Assembly: GCA_019634695.1 (NCBI GenBank)
Contig: JAHCAW010000001.1
Location: 1-48,327 of the forward strand
Length of the DNA: 48,327 bases
Direction of reading: 5' to 3'
DNA from: Candidatus Sumerlaeia bacterium
GTDB lineage: Bacteria; Sumerlaeota; Sumerlaeia; SLMS01; JAHLLQ01
The notes under the pieces are model-generated. The model searched no databases, was not told the origin of the DNA, and saw only the letters and a program-made list of their open reading frames with translations. The translations under genes and the position numbers were made by a program. Shown here piece by piece: positions 16,037-24,652 of this stretch. Within the stretch, counting starts at the first letter, position 1, and each line of letters starts with the position of its first letter.

Positions 16037-19000
16037 TCAGTCTTTCGGGCTCGTGCGCGCGTGCAGCGCGTCGAGCAGTTCGCGCAGCGCTTGCAGCCGC
16101 TCGAGCGCATCCTCGGCGCGGAACGTGACCGCCACGGCCTGCGAGCCCTCGATAGTCGCGCTCGCCACGCCCTTGCAGGCGGGCAGCACTGCCGTCAGGT
16201 CTGCGCGCCATGACGGCGCCTCGGGCGCGACCAGCGTCAGCCGCGCGCGCGTCCCCGTTCCATCCACCAGCGCCACGCGCAACCGCGCCGCCGACAGCCG
16301 CAACCGCGCCACCTCCAGCAGCGACCGCACCGGCTCCGGCAGCGCCCCGTAGCGGTCGCGCAGCTCCGACGCCAGATCCTGGATGTCCTCCGGCGTGCGC
16401 ATCATCGCCAGCCGCTTGTAGAAGTTCACGCGCTGCGTCTCGACCGGCACATACGGGGCCGGAATGAAGCTGCTGACCGGCCACTTGATTTCGACGTCGT
16501 GACGGTCGTGGATGTCGTCGCCGCGCAGGCGGGCGACCGCATCGTGCAGCATCTCGCAGTAGAGCTCGAAGCCGATCTCGTTGACGATGCCGTGCTGCTC
16601 GCGGCCCAGCAGGTTGCCCGCGCCGCGAATCTCCATGTCGCGCATGGCGATGTTGAAGCCCGAGCCGAGTTCGGTGAATTCCTCGATGGCCGCCAGGCGC
16701 CGCACCGCCGCGTCCGTGATCGCCTGGCCCTGCGGCACGATCAGGTACGCGTAGGCGCGGCGGTTCTCGCGGCCCACGCGCCCGCGCAACTGGTACAATT
16801 GCGCCAGCCCGAACGCGTCCGCACGATTCACGATGATCGTGTTCGCGTTCGGGATGTCGATGCCCGACTCGACGATCGTCGTCGAGACCAGGATGTCGTA
16901 GTCCCCTTGCACGAACCGGATCATGTGATCCTCGAGTTCGTCCTCCTTCATCTGGCCATGGGCGACGCCGATGCGGGCGTGCGGCACGATCGCGGTCAGG
17001 TTTCGCGCCACCTCCTGGATGTTGTGCACGCGGTTGTGCACGAAGAACACCTGACCGCCGCGATTGAGTTCGCGCAGGATCGCCTCGGCGATCACTTCGG
17101 GTTCCCAGTGGATGATGCGCGTGCGGATCGGATAGCGGTCCGGCGGGGGAGTGGCGATGATCGACAGGTCGCGCAGTCCCGACAGCGCCATGTGCAGCGT
17201 GCGCGGGATCGGCGTCGCCGTCATCGTCAGAATGTCCACCTCGGCGCGCAGCTCCTTCAGGCGCTCCTTGGAACGCACGCCGAAGCGCTGCTCCTCGTCG
17301 ACCACCAGCAGGCCGAGGTCCAGGAACCGCACCTCCTTGCCCAGCAGCTTGTGCGTCCCGATGACGACCTGCGTCTCGCCGCTGGTCACGCGCTTGAGGA
17401 TCTCGACCACCTCGCGCGGCTTCTGAAAGCGCGACAGCAACTCGACGCGCACGGGATACTCGGCATAGCGCTCGCGGAATGTGCGGAAGTGCTGAAGCGC
17501 CAGGATCGTCGTCGGCACCAGCACGGCGGCCTGCCGTCCCTCCTGCACGCACTTGAACACCGCGCGAATCGCCACCTCCGTCTTGCCATAGCCCACGTCG
17601 CCGCACACCAGCCGATCCATCGGCCGGAAGCGCTCCATGTCGGCCTTCACTTCGAGGATCCCCTTCATCTGGTCCGGCGTCTCCTGATACGGGAACGACG
17701 ACTCGAACTCGGCCTGCCAGACGGTGTCGGGGCCGAAGGGCTTGCGGCTGGCCACCTCGCGCCGCGCATGAATGCGCAGCAGCTCCTCGGCCATCTTCTC
17801 GATCTCCTCGGACGACTTCTTGCGGCGCTTGTTCCAGCGCGTCCCGCTCAGCCGGTCCAGCGTCACGCCCTCGGCGCCGGCGCTCTGGAACTTCTGCACG
17901 AAGCGAATCTTCTCGATCGGCACCAGCAGCTTGTCGCCGCCTGCGTAGGCGATCTCGATCAGGTCCATCGTCCGCCCGTCGAGCGTCTGCTGGCGGATGC
18001 CCAGATACTGTCCGACGCCATGATCCACGTGCACGACGTAGTCGCCGCGCTGGATGTCGCCCGAGCCCGCCACCGGCCGGCCCTTGTAGATCTTCTTGTA
18101 CGTGTGCCGCCGCTTGTAGCGCCCGAACACCTCGCGGTCCGTCATCACCGCCAGGCGTGCGTCGTGCAGCGCGAAGCCGTCGTGTGCCCCGCCCACCATC
18201 AGCAGCACGTCGCGGTAACCTTCGACCGCCCCGCGCAGGCGCAGCTCGTGCGTGTCGTCCGGCGACAGGATTGCCCGCGCCGAAATCTCGTGCTCGCGCA
18301 GCACCTCGTCGAAGCGCTGCACCTGCCCCTCGTTGTCGCACACCAGCACCACGAGCCAGTCCTCGTGCTGGCGCCGTCGGATCGCGGCGATCCACGAGTC
18401 GAGGTCGCCTCCCGTGGCCGCATGGCCTCCGGTGTGGAACGGCACCACGGCGACCGCCTTGTCCTCAGCCGCCACCGGCAGGCGTGAGTGTTCGACGCGG
18501 CGGAACGCGCCGAGGCGCTTGAGCACGTCGTCGGGCGTCAGGATCAGTCGGGGCGGCGGGCCGAGGTCCGACTGGCCCCGCAGCACCTCGGTGAACTGGC
18601 GCGTGACGGCGCTCTGGAAGTGCGCGCACACGTCGGCGAAACGCTCGGGTCCGTCGAGGACGACGATCGTGTCCGCCGGCAACAGGTCGAACAGCGTCGC
18701 GAGTTCGCCGCCGGCCACAAGGTGGTCGGTGATGTGATGCTTCAGCCGCACGGCCGGGAAGGAGATCAGGCCGTCGGTGCCGAGGTCCTCGCGCGAGCGC
18801 TGCGTCATCACATCGAACGTGCGGATCGCCTCGATCTCGTCGCCGAACAGGTCCAGACGGATCGGGTCGTCGGCGTTGGGCGGATAGACATCGACGATCG
18901 AGCCGCGCACGGAGTACTCGCCGCGCGACTCGACAAGGCCGACGCGCTCGTAGCCCGCGCGCTCGAGCGACTTCGTCAACCGCTCGATGTCGAGCCGCTC

Positions 19001-19513
19001 GCCCCACGTCAGCCGCACCGTCAGGTCGTCGAGCACGTCGGCCGGCAGCACCCGCAGCATCAGCGCATCGATCGGTGCGCACATCACCGGCGGCGCCCCG
19101 GAGCCGAGCCCCGCGCGCGTGCGCGCCAGCGCCTCGAACACGTCGAGGTGCTTGGCCGTCACCTCAAGGCTCAGGTCCTCCGCGTCGTACGGCAGCACCT
19201 CCCACTTGGGATAGTGCAGCGGCTGCTCGGCGCCGAAGAACTCGAGGTCGTCGACCAGTTGCTCGGCGCGCTCGATGCCGGCGGTCACAATCAGGAACGG
19301 CCGGCGGATGGTCTCCTGCAGCGTCGCCACCACCAGCGCCAGCGACGAGCCTTCGAGATCCTGGATAATGATCGGGCGGGTCGCCTGCGACCGGGCGAGT
19401 TCGCTCGCCAGCGTGGCGAACGGCGCGGCCTGCTCGCGGCAGACCTGTCGAACCAGCGCCGCCGCACGACGGGCCGCCACGCCGGCGCGATCCTGAAGAG
19501 CAATCGAGTCCAT
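16037..19513 (-). CDS. mfd: Transcription-repair coupling factor Mfd
   Basis: 1158 aa, the normal Mfd length. The start is ATG 19513, with a GTG one codon upstream and agggaag further up. Domain order: UvrB-like N-terminal part (PIIIQDLEGSSLALVVATLQ); RNA polymerase interaction domain near 488 (GDYVVHVDHGVGQYLGI); helicase lobe 1 with Walker A GDVGYGKTEVA near 638; DEEQRFG near 738; motif III TATPIPRTLHMA; lobe 2 ending QLRGRVGR; and a C-terminal TRCF domain. Mfd removes RNA polymerase stalled at lesions and recruits UvrA. The gene diverges from the GNAT gene over 171 bases. Confidence 0.97.
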   Translation of the reverse strand: MDSIALQDRAGVAARRAAALVRQVCREQAAPFATLASELARSQATRPIIIQDLEGSSLALVVATLQETIRRPFLIVTAGIERAEQLVDDLEFFGAEQPLHYPKWEVLPYDAEDLSLEVTAKHLDVFEALARTRAGLGSGAPPVMCAPIDALMLRVLPADVLDDLTVRLTWGERLDIERLTKSLERAGYERVGLVESRGEYSVRGSIVDVYPPNADDPIRLDLFGDEIEAIRTFDVMTQRSREDLGTDGLISFPAVRLKHHITDHLVAGGELATLFDLLPADTIVVLDGPERFADVCAHFQSAVTRQFTEVLRGQSDLGPPPRLILTPDDVLKRLGAFRRVEHSRLPVAAEDKAVAVVPFHTGGHAATGGDLDSWIAAIRRRQHEDWLVVLVCDNEGQVQRFDEVLREHEISARAILSPDDTHELRLRGAVEGYRDVLLMVGGAHDGFALHDARLAVMTDREVFGRYKRRHTYKKIYKGRPVAGSGDIQRGDYVVHVDHGVGQYLGIRQQTLDGRTMDLIEIAYAGGDKLLVPIEKIRFVQKFQSAGAEGVTLDRLSGTRWNKRRKKSSEEIEKMAEELLRIHARREVASRKPFGPDTVWQAEFESSFPYQETPDQMKGILEVKADMERFRPMDRLVCGDVGYGKTEVAIRAVFKCVQEGRQAAVLVPTTILALQHFRTFRERYAEYPVRVELLSRFQKPREVVEILKRVTSGETQVVIGTHKLLGKEVRFLDLGLLVVDEEQRFGVRSKERLKELRAEVDILTMTATPIPRTLHMALSGLRDLSIIATPPPDRYPIRTRIIHWEPEVIAEAILRELNRGGQVFFVHNRVHNIQEVARNLTAIVPHARIGVAHGQMKEDELEDHMIRFVQGDYDILVSTTIVESGIDIPNANTIIVNRADAFGLAQLYQLRGRVGRENRRAYAYLIVPQGQAITDAAVRRLAAIEEFTELGSGFNIAMRDMEIRGAGNLLGREQHGIVNEIGFELYCEMLHDAVARLRGDDIHDRHDVEIKWPVSSFIPAPYVPVETQRVNFYKRLAMMRTPEDIQDLASELRDRYGALPEPVRSLLEVARLRLSAARLRVALVDGTGTRARLTLVAPEAPSWRADLTAVLPACKGVASATIEGSQAVAVTFRAEDALERLQALRELLDALHARTSPKD

Positions 19514-19684
19514 CACGAAATCCGCTTCCCTGAAACGCCCGGGCCCGCGACGTCGCGAGAGGCAACCCCCGCGCCCCCGCCCGGTGCAAGTGCCGAGAAC
19601 GCCCCGACTGGTCTTGCGGCGCCCGCGCACCCAATGGTCCAGTCCCGCCACGCCACCCCCGACCGGGGGATGAGGAGGAACCCG

Positions 19685-20176
19685 ATGCCCGACATGCTCT
19701 GCTCGCTGGTCAAGCTGCCGCCGCTGCGCGAGCGCCTCGCTGCCTTGCGCACCGACGGCTTCACCATCCGCCGCCCGCATCCCTGGGAGCGCGAGTCGCT
19801 CGACGCCTTCGTCCGCCTGCACTTCTCCGACACCTGGGCGCAGGAGGTCTCCGTCACCTTCGCCCACCAGCCGGTCACCAGCTTCGTGGCGCTGAAGGAC
19901 AACAAGGAGATCGTCGGCTTCGCGGCCTACGAGGCCACCCGCAAGGACTACTTCGGCCCGACCGGCGTGTCTCCCGACGTGCAGGGCAAGGGCATTGGCG
20001 CGGCGTTGTTTCTCGCCTCGCTGCGTGGCCTGCGCGAACTCGGCTACACCTACGCCATCATCGGCGGCGCGGGACCGGTCGACTTCTATCGCCGCGTCGT
20101 CGGCGCCCAGCCCGTCCCCTTCGACGACAAGGACGGCATCTACCGCATCGACGAGGAGCCGGGGCTCTCCGAGTAG
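19685..20176 (+). CDS. GNAT-family N-acetyltransferase
   Basis: 163 aa. gaggagga (19672-19679) lies five bases before ATG 19685. The GNAT fold is visible in order: TIRRPHPWERESLDAFVRLH, FVALKDNKEIVGFAAYEA, then motif A VSPDVQGKGIGAALFLASL near 100, with Q-x-x-G-x-G for acetyl-CoA binding. The end reads YAIIGGAGPVDFYRRVVGA, with the terminal FY pair typical of the family. The acceptor substrate cannot be told. It is convergent with the carboxypeptidase gene, with seven bases between stops. Confidence 0.9.
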   Translation: MPDMLCSLVKLPPLRERLAALRTDGFTIRRPHPWERESLDAFVRLHFSDTWAQEVSVTFAHQPVTSFVALKDNKEIVGFAAYEATRKDYFGPTGVSPDVQGKGIGAALFLASLRGLRELGYTYAIIGGAGPVDFYRRVVGAQPVPFDDKDGIYRIDEEPGLSE

Positions 20177-20183
20177 GGGCGCA

Positions 20184-21560
20184 TTACTGCACCGTCCATC
20201 CCGCGGCGGGTTCGGGTTCGGCGATGCCGAGGTAGTCGCCGATCGCGCGGCCGAGCGCCCGCCCCACTTCGCGGTAGTCCTCCTCCGTTGCCGGCTCGCC
20301 GGGTCGCGGGCCGGTCTCGTAGTACGTGCCCTCGAACGTGATCGCCATGATGTCGTCCCACGCGTCGTGGATCGAGTAGCGGTCGTGCATCATCGCCTCG
20401 ACGAACGGGCGCCGCGGGTAGTCCGGGTTGTCCGTGCGCTCGAGCGTGCTGTTGCGGTCATAGGTGCCGAGCGCCACGAACGGACTGCGCGCCTTCAGCA
20501 ACGCGATCCACCGGCGCTCCAGCGCATGGATCGAGGGCTTCACGCCGGGATCGCCCGGTTGCAGCCAGGTCCCTTGGTGGATGTAGTGGAACGGATACGA
20601 CACGCCGTCGGCCGCATGCAGGTTCAGCAGGATGCGGATCGGATTGCTGCCCACGTTGTCCGCCGTGCCCATGAACACCTCGATCTTGCGCCGCAACGCC
20701 ATCGGCTCCGGCACGTCCGAGTCCCAGGGCTCGTAGTAGTAGTCCTCGATATTGAGCCCGAGCGCGTTCGTGCGGTGGTTGGCCAACGCCACGCCGTCGG
20801 GATTCGCCATCGGCACCACGTTGACGATCGCGCGCTCCAGGATCGCCCGCGCGAACGGATCGTCCGACAGCAGGAACTCGATCAGCCCCTCGCCGCAGAA
20901 GAACGCCGTCGTCTCGCCCGCGTGCACGGCGCTGTGTACCCAGGCGCGCTGTTTCGCATCGTCGGGCACCGCGCGGTCCGTCAGCGTCACCATGTGAATC
21001 GGTCGCCCCTGCACCGAGTGCCCGATCACCTCCTCGCCAAGGAACCGCTCGTGCGCCGGATCGTTGTACCATGTGCGGAAGCGCTCGAACATCGGAAAGG
21101 TGTAGGGATAGTAGCGCGCGATCTTCAGCGACTCGGTTCCCGGCGGCACGTCCACGGCGAATGTCCAGGTGTTCGATCCCCTGTCGGCGCGCACGGGCCG
21201 GGTGATGCCCGGGTGACGCTCGTAGGGCCCGCCGTTGATGCTGGCCACCGGCATCGCATTGTCGCGATAGCTCGCGTTCGTCAGGTGCAGGACGAGCCGC
21301 TCGCCGGCCGGATCGAGGCGGGACAGCTCGAAGTGCCACCATTGCGCGCGATTGCCCGGCCCGGAGAACGCCCCGTCGTTGTCGCGCTGCATCGGCAGCA
21401 CCAACTCCCAGCCCTCCGGCCCCGCCTGCACCGTCGTTCCGGCGACATCGATGCGCATCTGCTCGTCGGGTAGGACGCGCACGATGGGTTGCGCCGTCGC
21501 GAAGGCACCAGGCGACAGGACGAGAATCGCGCTCATCAGCGCAGCGGCAGGGCTTCTCAT
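20184..21560 (-). CDS. Secreted M14-family zinc carboxypeptidase
   Basis: 458 aa with a signal peptide (ALMSAILVLSPGAFATAQ). The ATG at 21560 overlaps the end of the cysteine desulfurase by four bases and has ggagag just upstream. Residues about 30-165 form an N-terminal beta-sandwich domain of the type found in cytosolic-carboxypeptidase-like M14 members (W-W-H-F-E, YYPYTFPMFERF). The zinc site is H-x-x-E in VHAGETT near 213, with a third ligand in LLNLHAADG, and the catalytic Glu is in AITFEGTYY near 410. It probably trims peptides or peptidoglycan fragments in the periplasm. All key residues seem present. Third gene of the DUF507-desulfurase operon. Confidence 0.92.
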   Translation of the reverse strand: MRSPAAALMSAILVLSPGAFATAQPIVRVLPDEQMRIDVAGTTVQAGPEGWELVLPMQRDNDGAFSGPGNRAQWWHFELSRLDPAGERLVLHLTNASYRDNAMPVASINGGPYERHPGITRPVRADRGSNTWTFAVDVPPGTESLKIARYYPYTFPMFERFRTWYNDPAHERFLGEEVIGHSVQGRPIHMVTLTDRAVPDDAKQRAWVHSAVHAGETTAFFCGEGLIEFLLSDDPFARAILERAIVNVVPMANPDGVALANHRTNALGLNIEDYYYEPWDSDVPEPMALRRKIEVFMGTADNVGSNPIRILLNLHAADGVSYPFHYIHQGTWLQPGDPGVKPSIHALERRWIALLKARSPFVALGTYDRNSTLERTDNPDYPRRPFVEAMMHDRYSIHDAWDDIMAITFEGTYYETGPRPGEPATEEDYREVGRALGRAIGDYLGIAEPEPAAGWTVQ

Positions 21561-22753
21561 CCGTCTCTCCGTGTCGATCCGTGATCGTCCTGCTCCGTCA
21601 TGTAGAGCCCCGACTGCGCGCGCAACTCCCGGACCGCGGCGATTACCAGGTCCGCCGCGCGGTCGATCTCGTCGGCCGTCGTGAAGCGATGCAACCCGAA
21701 GCGCACCGACGACCGCGCCTCGGTCTCGTCGCGCCCCAGCGCCAGCAGCACATGGCTCGGCGCCGGCTCGGCCGAGCTGCACGCGCTGCCCGTCGAGACC
21801 GCCAGCTCCGGCACCGCGTTCAGCAGCGCCACGCTGTCCACGAAACGGAACACCACGTTCAGGTTGTGTGCCAACTTGTTGGTCGCCGTGCCGTTCTCCT
21901 CCAGCGCATCGAGCGCGCCGAACAGCCGCGCGCGCAGGCGATCCCGCAAGCCCGCCAGCCGCGCCGCCTCGCCCTCCATCTCCGCCACCGCCAACTCCAG
22001 CGCACGCCCCAACCCCACAACGCCCGGCACGTTCAGCGTGCCGGAACGCATGCCGCGCTCGTGTCCGCCGCCGTCGATCTGCGCCTTCAGTCGAAGGCGC
22101 GGCTTGCCGCGTCGCACCACCAGCGCGCCCACGCCCTTCGGTCCGTATACCTTGTGGCCCGACAGACTCAGCAACCGCACGCCCCACTCCGCCATCCGCA
22201 CGGGAATCTTCCCGACCGACTGCGTGGCATCCACATGCAGCGGCACGCCACGCGCCGCGCACAACGCGCCCAGTGCACCGATGTCGTGCACCACGCCAAT
22301 CTCGTTGTTCGCGTGCAGCAAGGACACGAGGATCGTCTCGTCATTCAGCGCCGCGGCGACTCGCTCGACCGGCAGCGATCCGTCGGGCTCGACCGGCAGG
22401 CGCTCGATTGCGAAGCCGCGCCGCTCGAGCCGCGCACAGGTGTCCAGTGTTGCCGGATGTTCCGTCGTCGCCGTCACGATGCGGCCGGAACCCCGCGCCT
22501 CGGCCAGCCCCTTGAGCGCCAGGTTGATCGCCTCGGTCGCTCCGCTCGTGAACACCACCTCGTCGGGCTCGGCGCCGACAGCCGCGGCCACCTGCGCCCG
22601 CGCCCGCTCGACCGCCTCGGCCGCCGAACGCCCGAACTCGTGCGTCATCGACGCCGCATTCCCGAACTGTTCGGTCAGGAACGGCATCATCGCCTCGAGC
22701 ACCCGCGGGTCGAGAGGGGTCGTCGCGTGGCTGTCGAGATAGATGGGTGTCAT
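21557..22753 (-). CDS. iscS: Cysteine desulfurase (IscS/NifS type)
   Basis: 398 aa from ATG 22753. A PLP-dependent fold with class hallmarks: YLDSHATTPLDPRV at the N-terminus, VVFTSGATEAINLAL, TEHPATLDTC, DATQSVGKIPV, the PLP lysine in LSGHKVYGPKG near 199, MRSGTLNVPGVVGLG, and the active-site Cys in STGSACSSAEP near 323. It abstracts sulfur from cysteine for Fe-S clusters or tRNA thiolation. No iscU, sufB or tRNA thiolase gene is nearby. It lies 22 bases after DUF507 and overlaps the carboxypeptidase gene by four bases. The terminal 25 residues are polar and extend past the family core. Confidence 0.92.
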   Translation of the reverse strand: MTPIYLDSHATTPLDPRVLEAMMPFLTEQFGNAASMTHEFGRSAAEAVERARAQVAAAVGAEPDEVVFTSGATEAINLALKGLAEARGSGRIVTATTEHPATLDTCARLERRGFAIERLPVEPDGSLPVERVAAALNDETILVSLLHANNEIGVVHDIGALGALCAARGVPLHVDATQSVGKIPVRMAEWGVRLLSLSGHKVYGPKGVGALVVRRGKPRLRLKAQIDGGGHERGMRSGTLNVPGVVGLGRALELAVAEMEGEAARLAGLRDRLRARLFGALDALEENGTATNKLAHNLNVVFRFVDSVALLNAVPELAVSTGSACSSAEPAPSHVLLALGRDETEARSSVRFGLHRFTTADEIDRAADLVIAAVRELRAQSGLYMTEQDDHGSTRRDG

Positions 22754-22775
22754 TGCTCGGCGGATCGCTTCCGAA

Positions 22776-23054
22776 TCACAGGACGAAGCCGCGTTTGCGG
22801 GCCAGCGTCTTCATGCCGTCGCGCACCATGCGGCGGTAGTCGGCCCCTTCGCGCAGGATGCGCTCGCGGTGCGGCGCCAGCACCTTCTCGGCCTCGCGCT
22901 CGAGTTCCTGCTCGATCCGCACGTTTTCGGCGATCGCCGTGCGCACCAGCGCCACCGCCCGGTCCGCATCCAGCACCGTCACGGCGGGGCTGTCCTTCAG
23001 GGCCCGGTAGACCTGGAGGGTCAGAAAGTCGAGGCGTTGGCGGGACAGGGTCAT
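22776..23054 (-). CDS. DUF507 family protein
   Basis: 92 aa from ATG 23054; a TTG at 23063 is in frame, but GGAG sits nine bases before the ATG. The protein is almost all helical and charged: LSRQRLDFLTLQVYRAL at the start, IEQELEREAEKVLAPHRERI in the middle and MVRDGMKTLARKRGFVL at the end. This matches the small DUF507 family, whose biochemical role is unknown. It is the first gene of a three-gene operon with a cysteine desulfurase and an M14 carboxypeptidase, and is divergent from the PUR-domain gene. Confidence 0.75.
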   Translation of the reverse strand: MTLSRQRLDFLTLQVYRALKDSPAVTVLDADRAVALVRTAIAENVRIEQELEREAEKVLAPHRERILREGADYRRMVRDGMKTLARKRGFVL

Positions 23055-23385
23055 GGCGGGCAACTCCGGGGCAAGACAGCCGTAATCCGACTAGGCTGCA
23101 GGTAAGGGAATTCAATACCCGCAGGTCGAGCGGAACCTTCCGGGAAGAGCCACTTGCGTTATCATATGCTCACGCATGCAAGAAACGGGTTGAAACCCAA
23201 CGAGAATGTGATACCGGTTGCTCACGGGCGTAAGTCGAACGGGTCTCCTGCATAGCGTTCTTGGAATGCTGGGGGGCACGTGACGATCCCGCCGCGGGGG
23301 ATGGGCAGGTTTCCTGACCTGCACTCATGAGATGGATGGTTTCAATGACCGGGGTATTCATCCAGAGTGGCAGGAGTATGTCGCG
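23055..23385. promoter_or_regulatory. Divergent promoter region between DUF507 and PUR-domain genes
   Basis: 331 bases without a supported gene, between divergent genes. It is locally A+T-richer than its neighbours and contains several dyads: cttccgggaag (palindrome, about 23137-23147), tgcgt/acgca flanking tatcatatgctc (23155-23176), gggt/accc (23187-23198) and gcaggt/acctgc around ttcctg (about 23305-23322). TATGAT on the minus strand near 23160-23167 could be a -10 element for the DUF507 operon, but no good -35 is spaced to it. Specific sites are unproven. Confidence 0.4.
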
Positions 23386-23670
23386 ATGCCGAATCACGAG
23401 GAGTTGTTCACGCGCCGCTTTGGCGGCGGCAAGAGGACGTATTACCTTGACGTGAAGCGCGATACGAACGGGGACCGGTACATCGTCATCAGCGAGAGCA
23501 CCCGCAAGGATGGCGACAAGAAGCTGCGCAATCGGGTGATGGTCTGGCGGGAGGACTTCGGGGATCTCTTCGAGGCCCTGCACGACCTTGAAGCCTTCGT
23601 GCGCGATGGTGGCCAGTGGGAGGACGACCCCTCCGACGACTTCCTGGAGCCTGCCGGTCAACCCGGATAG
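23386..23670 (+). CDS. PUR-alpha-like nucleic-acid-binding protein (DUF3276)
   Basis: 94 aa from ATG 23386, chosen because aggag (23372-23376) lies nine bases upstream and homology begins there. An ATG at 23332 would add 18 residues without a ribosome binding site. The single domain reads ELFTRRFGGGKRTYYLDVKR, YIVISESTRKDGDKKLRNRV, MVWREDFGDLFEALHDLEAF, matching the bacterial PUR repeat: a beta-sheet that binds single-stranded DNA or RNA, followed by an amphipathic helix used for dimerisation. It is acidic at the C-terminus (EDDPSDD). Such proteins occur in Bacteroidetes and spirochaetes; their cellular role is poorly known. Confidence 0.82.
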   Translation: MPNHEELFTRRFGGGKRTYYLDVKRDTNGDRYIVISESTRKDGDKKLRNRVMVWREDFGDLFEALHDLEAFVRDGGQWEDDPSDDFLEPAGQPG

Positions 23671-23781
23671 CCCCGATCCACCATCGACTCCGTGGCACGT
23701 GTCGCCCGCATCCTCAGTTCGGATTGCGGGCGCGCCGCATCCCCGGCAACCCTGCTGCATACCCCCACCCGGACTGCCGCC

Positions 23782-24576
23782 ATGGCGACACCCGTCTTCC
23801 TGCTCAGTGACTTCGGCCTGGCCGACCCGTTCGTCGGCATCATGAAGGCCATGATCCTGCGCCTGAGCCCCGAGTCGCCGATCGTCGACCTGACCCACCA
23901 CGTGCCCGCGTGCGACGTCCGCCATGGGGCGCTTGCCCTCGAGGACAGCCTCCCCTGGCTGCCCGCCGGCGCCGTCGTCTGCGCCGTGGTGGACCCCGGC
24001 GTCGGCACGGCGCGGTCGGCGGTCGTCGTGCTGACGCAGTCGCGCTGGCTCGTCGGGCCGGACAACGGGCTGCTGGCCCCGGTTGCCTCGGCCGATCCCG
24101 CCGCCCGCTTCTGGCGCCTGCGCCCGGGCGGCGTCATCCGGCCGGACCGCTCGGCCACCTTCCATGGCCGCGACGTCTTCGCGCCCGCCGCCGCGCTGCT
24201 CGCGGCCGGGAACTCGCCCGAATCGATTGCCGATCCGATCCCCGCGCTCGTGCCGCTCGCGCTGCCCGTCGCCCAACCCACGGCCGACGGCGTTCGCCTT
24301 GTCATTCTTGCCAGGGACCACTTCGGCAACCTGACGCTCAACGTGCGCCGTCACGAGCTCCCCGGCCTGCTGCCGGCCGAGTCCTCCCGCCTCGTCCTCC
24401 TCGCCGCCGAGCGCCGCCTCGAAGGACTTCGCCGCACCTTCGCCGACGTGCCCCCCGGCGAGCCGGTCTTCTATTGGAACTCGGCCGACCGCCTCGAGCT
24501 CGCCGTTCACGGCGGCAACGCGGGCCGCACCCTCGGCCTCGCCCCCGGCGACGAAGTCCTTTTGACCACCGCCTGA
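23782..24576 (+). CDS. SAM hydroxide adenosyltransferase (DUF62 SAM hydrolase)
   Basis: 264 aa from ATG 23782; an upstream in-frame GTG at 23692 is less likely because the family starts at the strand VFLLSDFGLADPFVG. Family motifs: IVDLTHHVPACDV, VVDPGVGTARSAVVV, GPDNGLLAPV, FHGRDVFAPAAA and DHFGNLTLNV. The D-P-G-V-G-T-A-R spacing and the His in F-H-G-R-D match the Asp-Arg-His triad of SAM hydroxide adenosyltransferases, which convert SAM and water to adenosine and methionine, rather than the halogenase branch. Cytoplasmic. It precedes ribF by 76 bases; a gccaac/gttggc hairpin (24579-24595) sits in that gap. Confidence 0.92.
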   Translation: MATPVFLLSDFGLADPFVGIMKAMILRLSPESPIVDLTHHVPACDVRHGALALEDSLPWLPAGAVVCAVVDPGVGTARSAVVVLTQSRWLVGPDNGLLAPVASADPAARFWRLRPGGVIRPDRSATFHGRDVFAPAAALLAAGNSPESIADPIPALVPLALPVAQPTADGVRLVILARDHFGNLTLNVRRHELPGLLPAESSRLVLLAAERRLEGLRRTFADVPPGEPVFYWNSADRLELAVHGGNAGRTLGLAPGDEVLLTTA

Positions 24577-24652
24577 CCGCCAACTTCCCGTTGGCCCTGT
24601 CGGGCGGGCTCTCCCATCGTGCCGGCCATTCCCGCGCCGGACCCGCGCCATC

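Noticed and set aside
23187..23198. gggttgaaaccc, which looks like a tRNA T-arm
   Set aside because: No acceptor stem, D-arm or anticodon arm can be drawn around it, so it is treated as a small dyad only.
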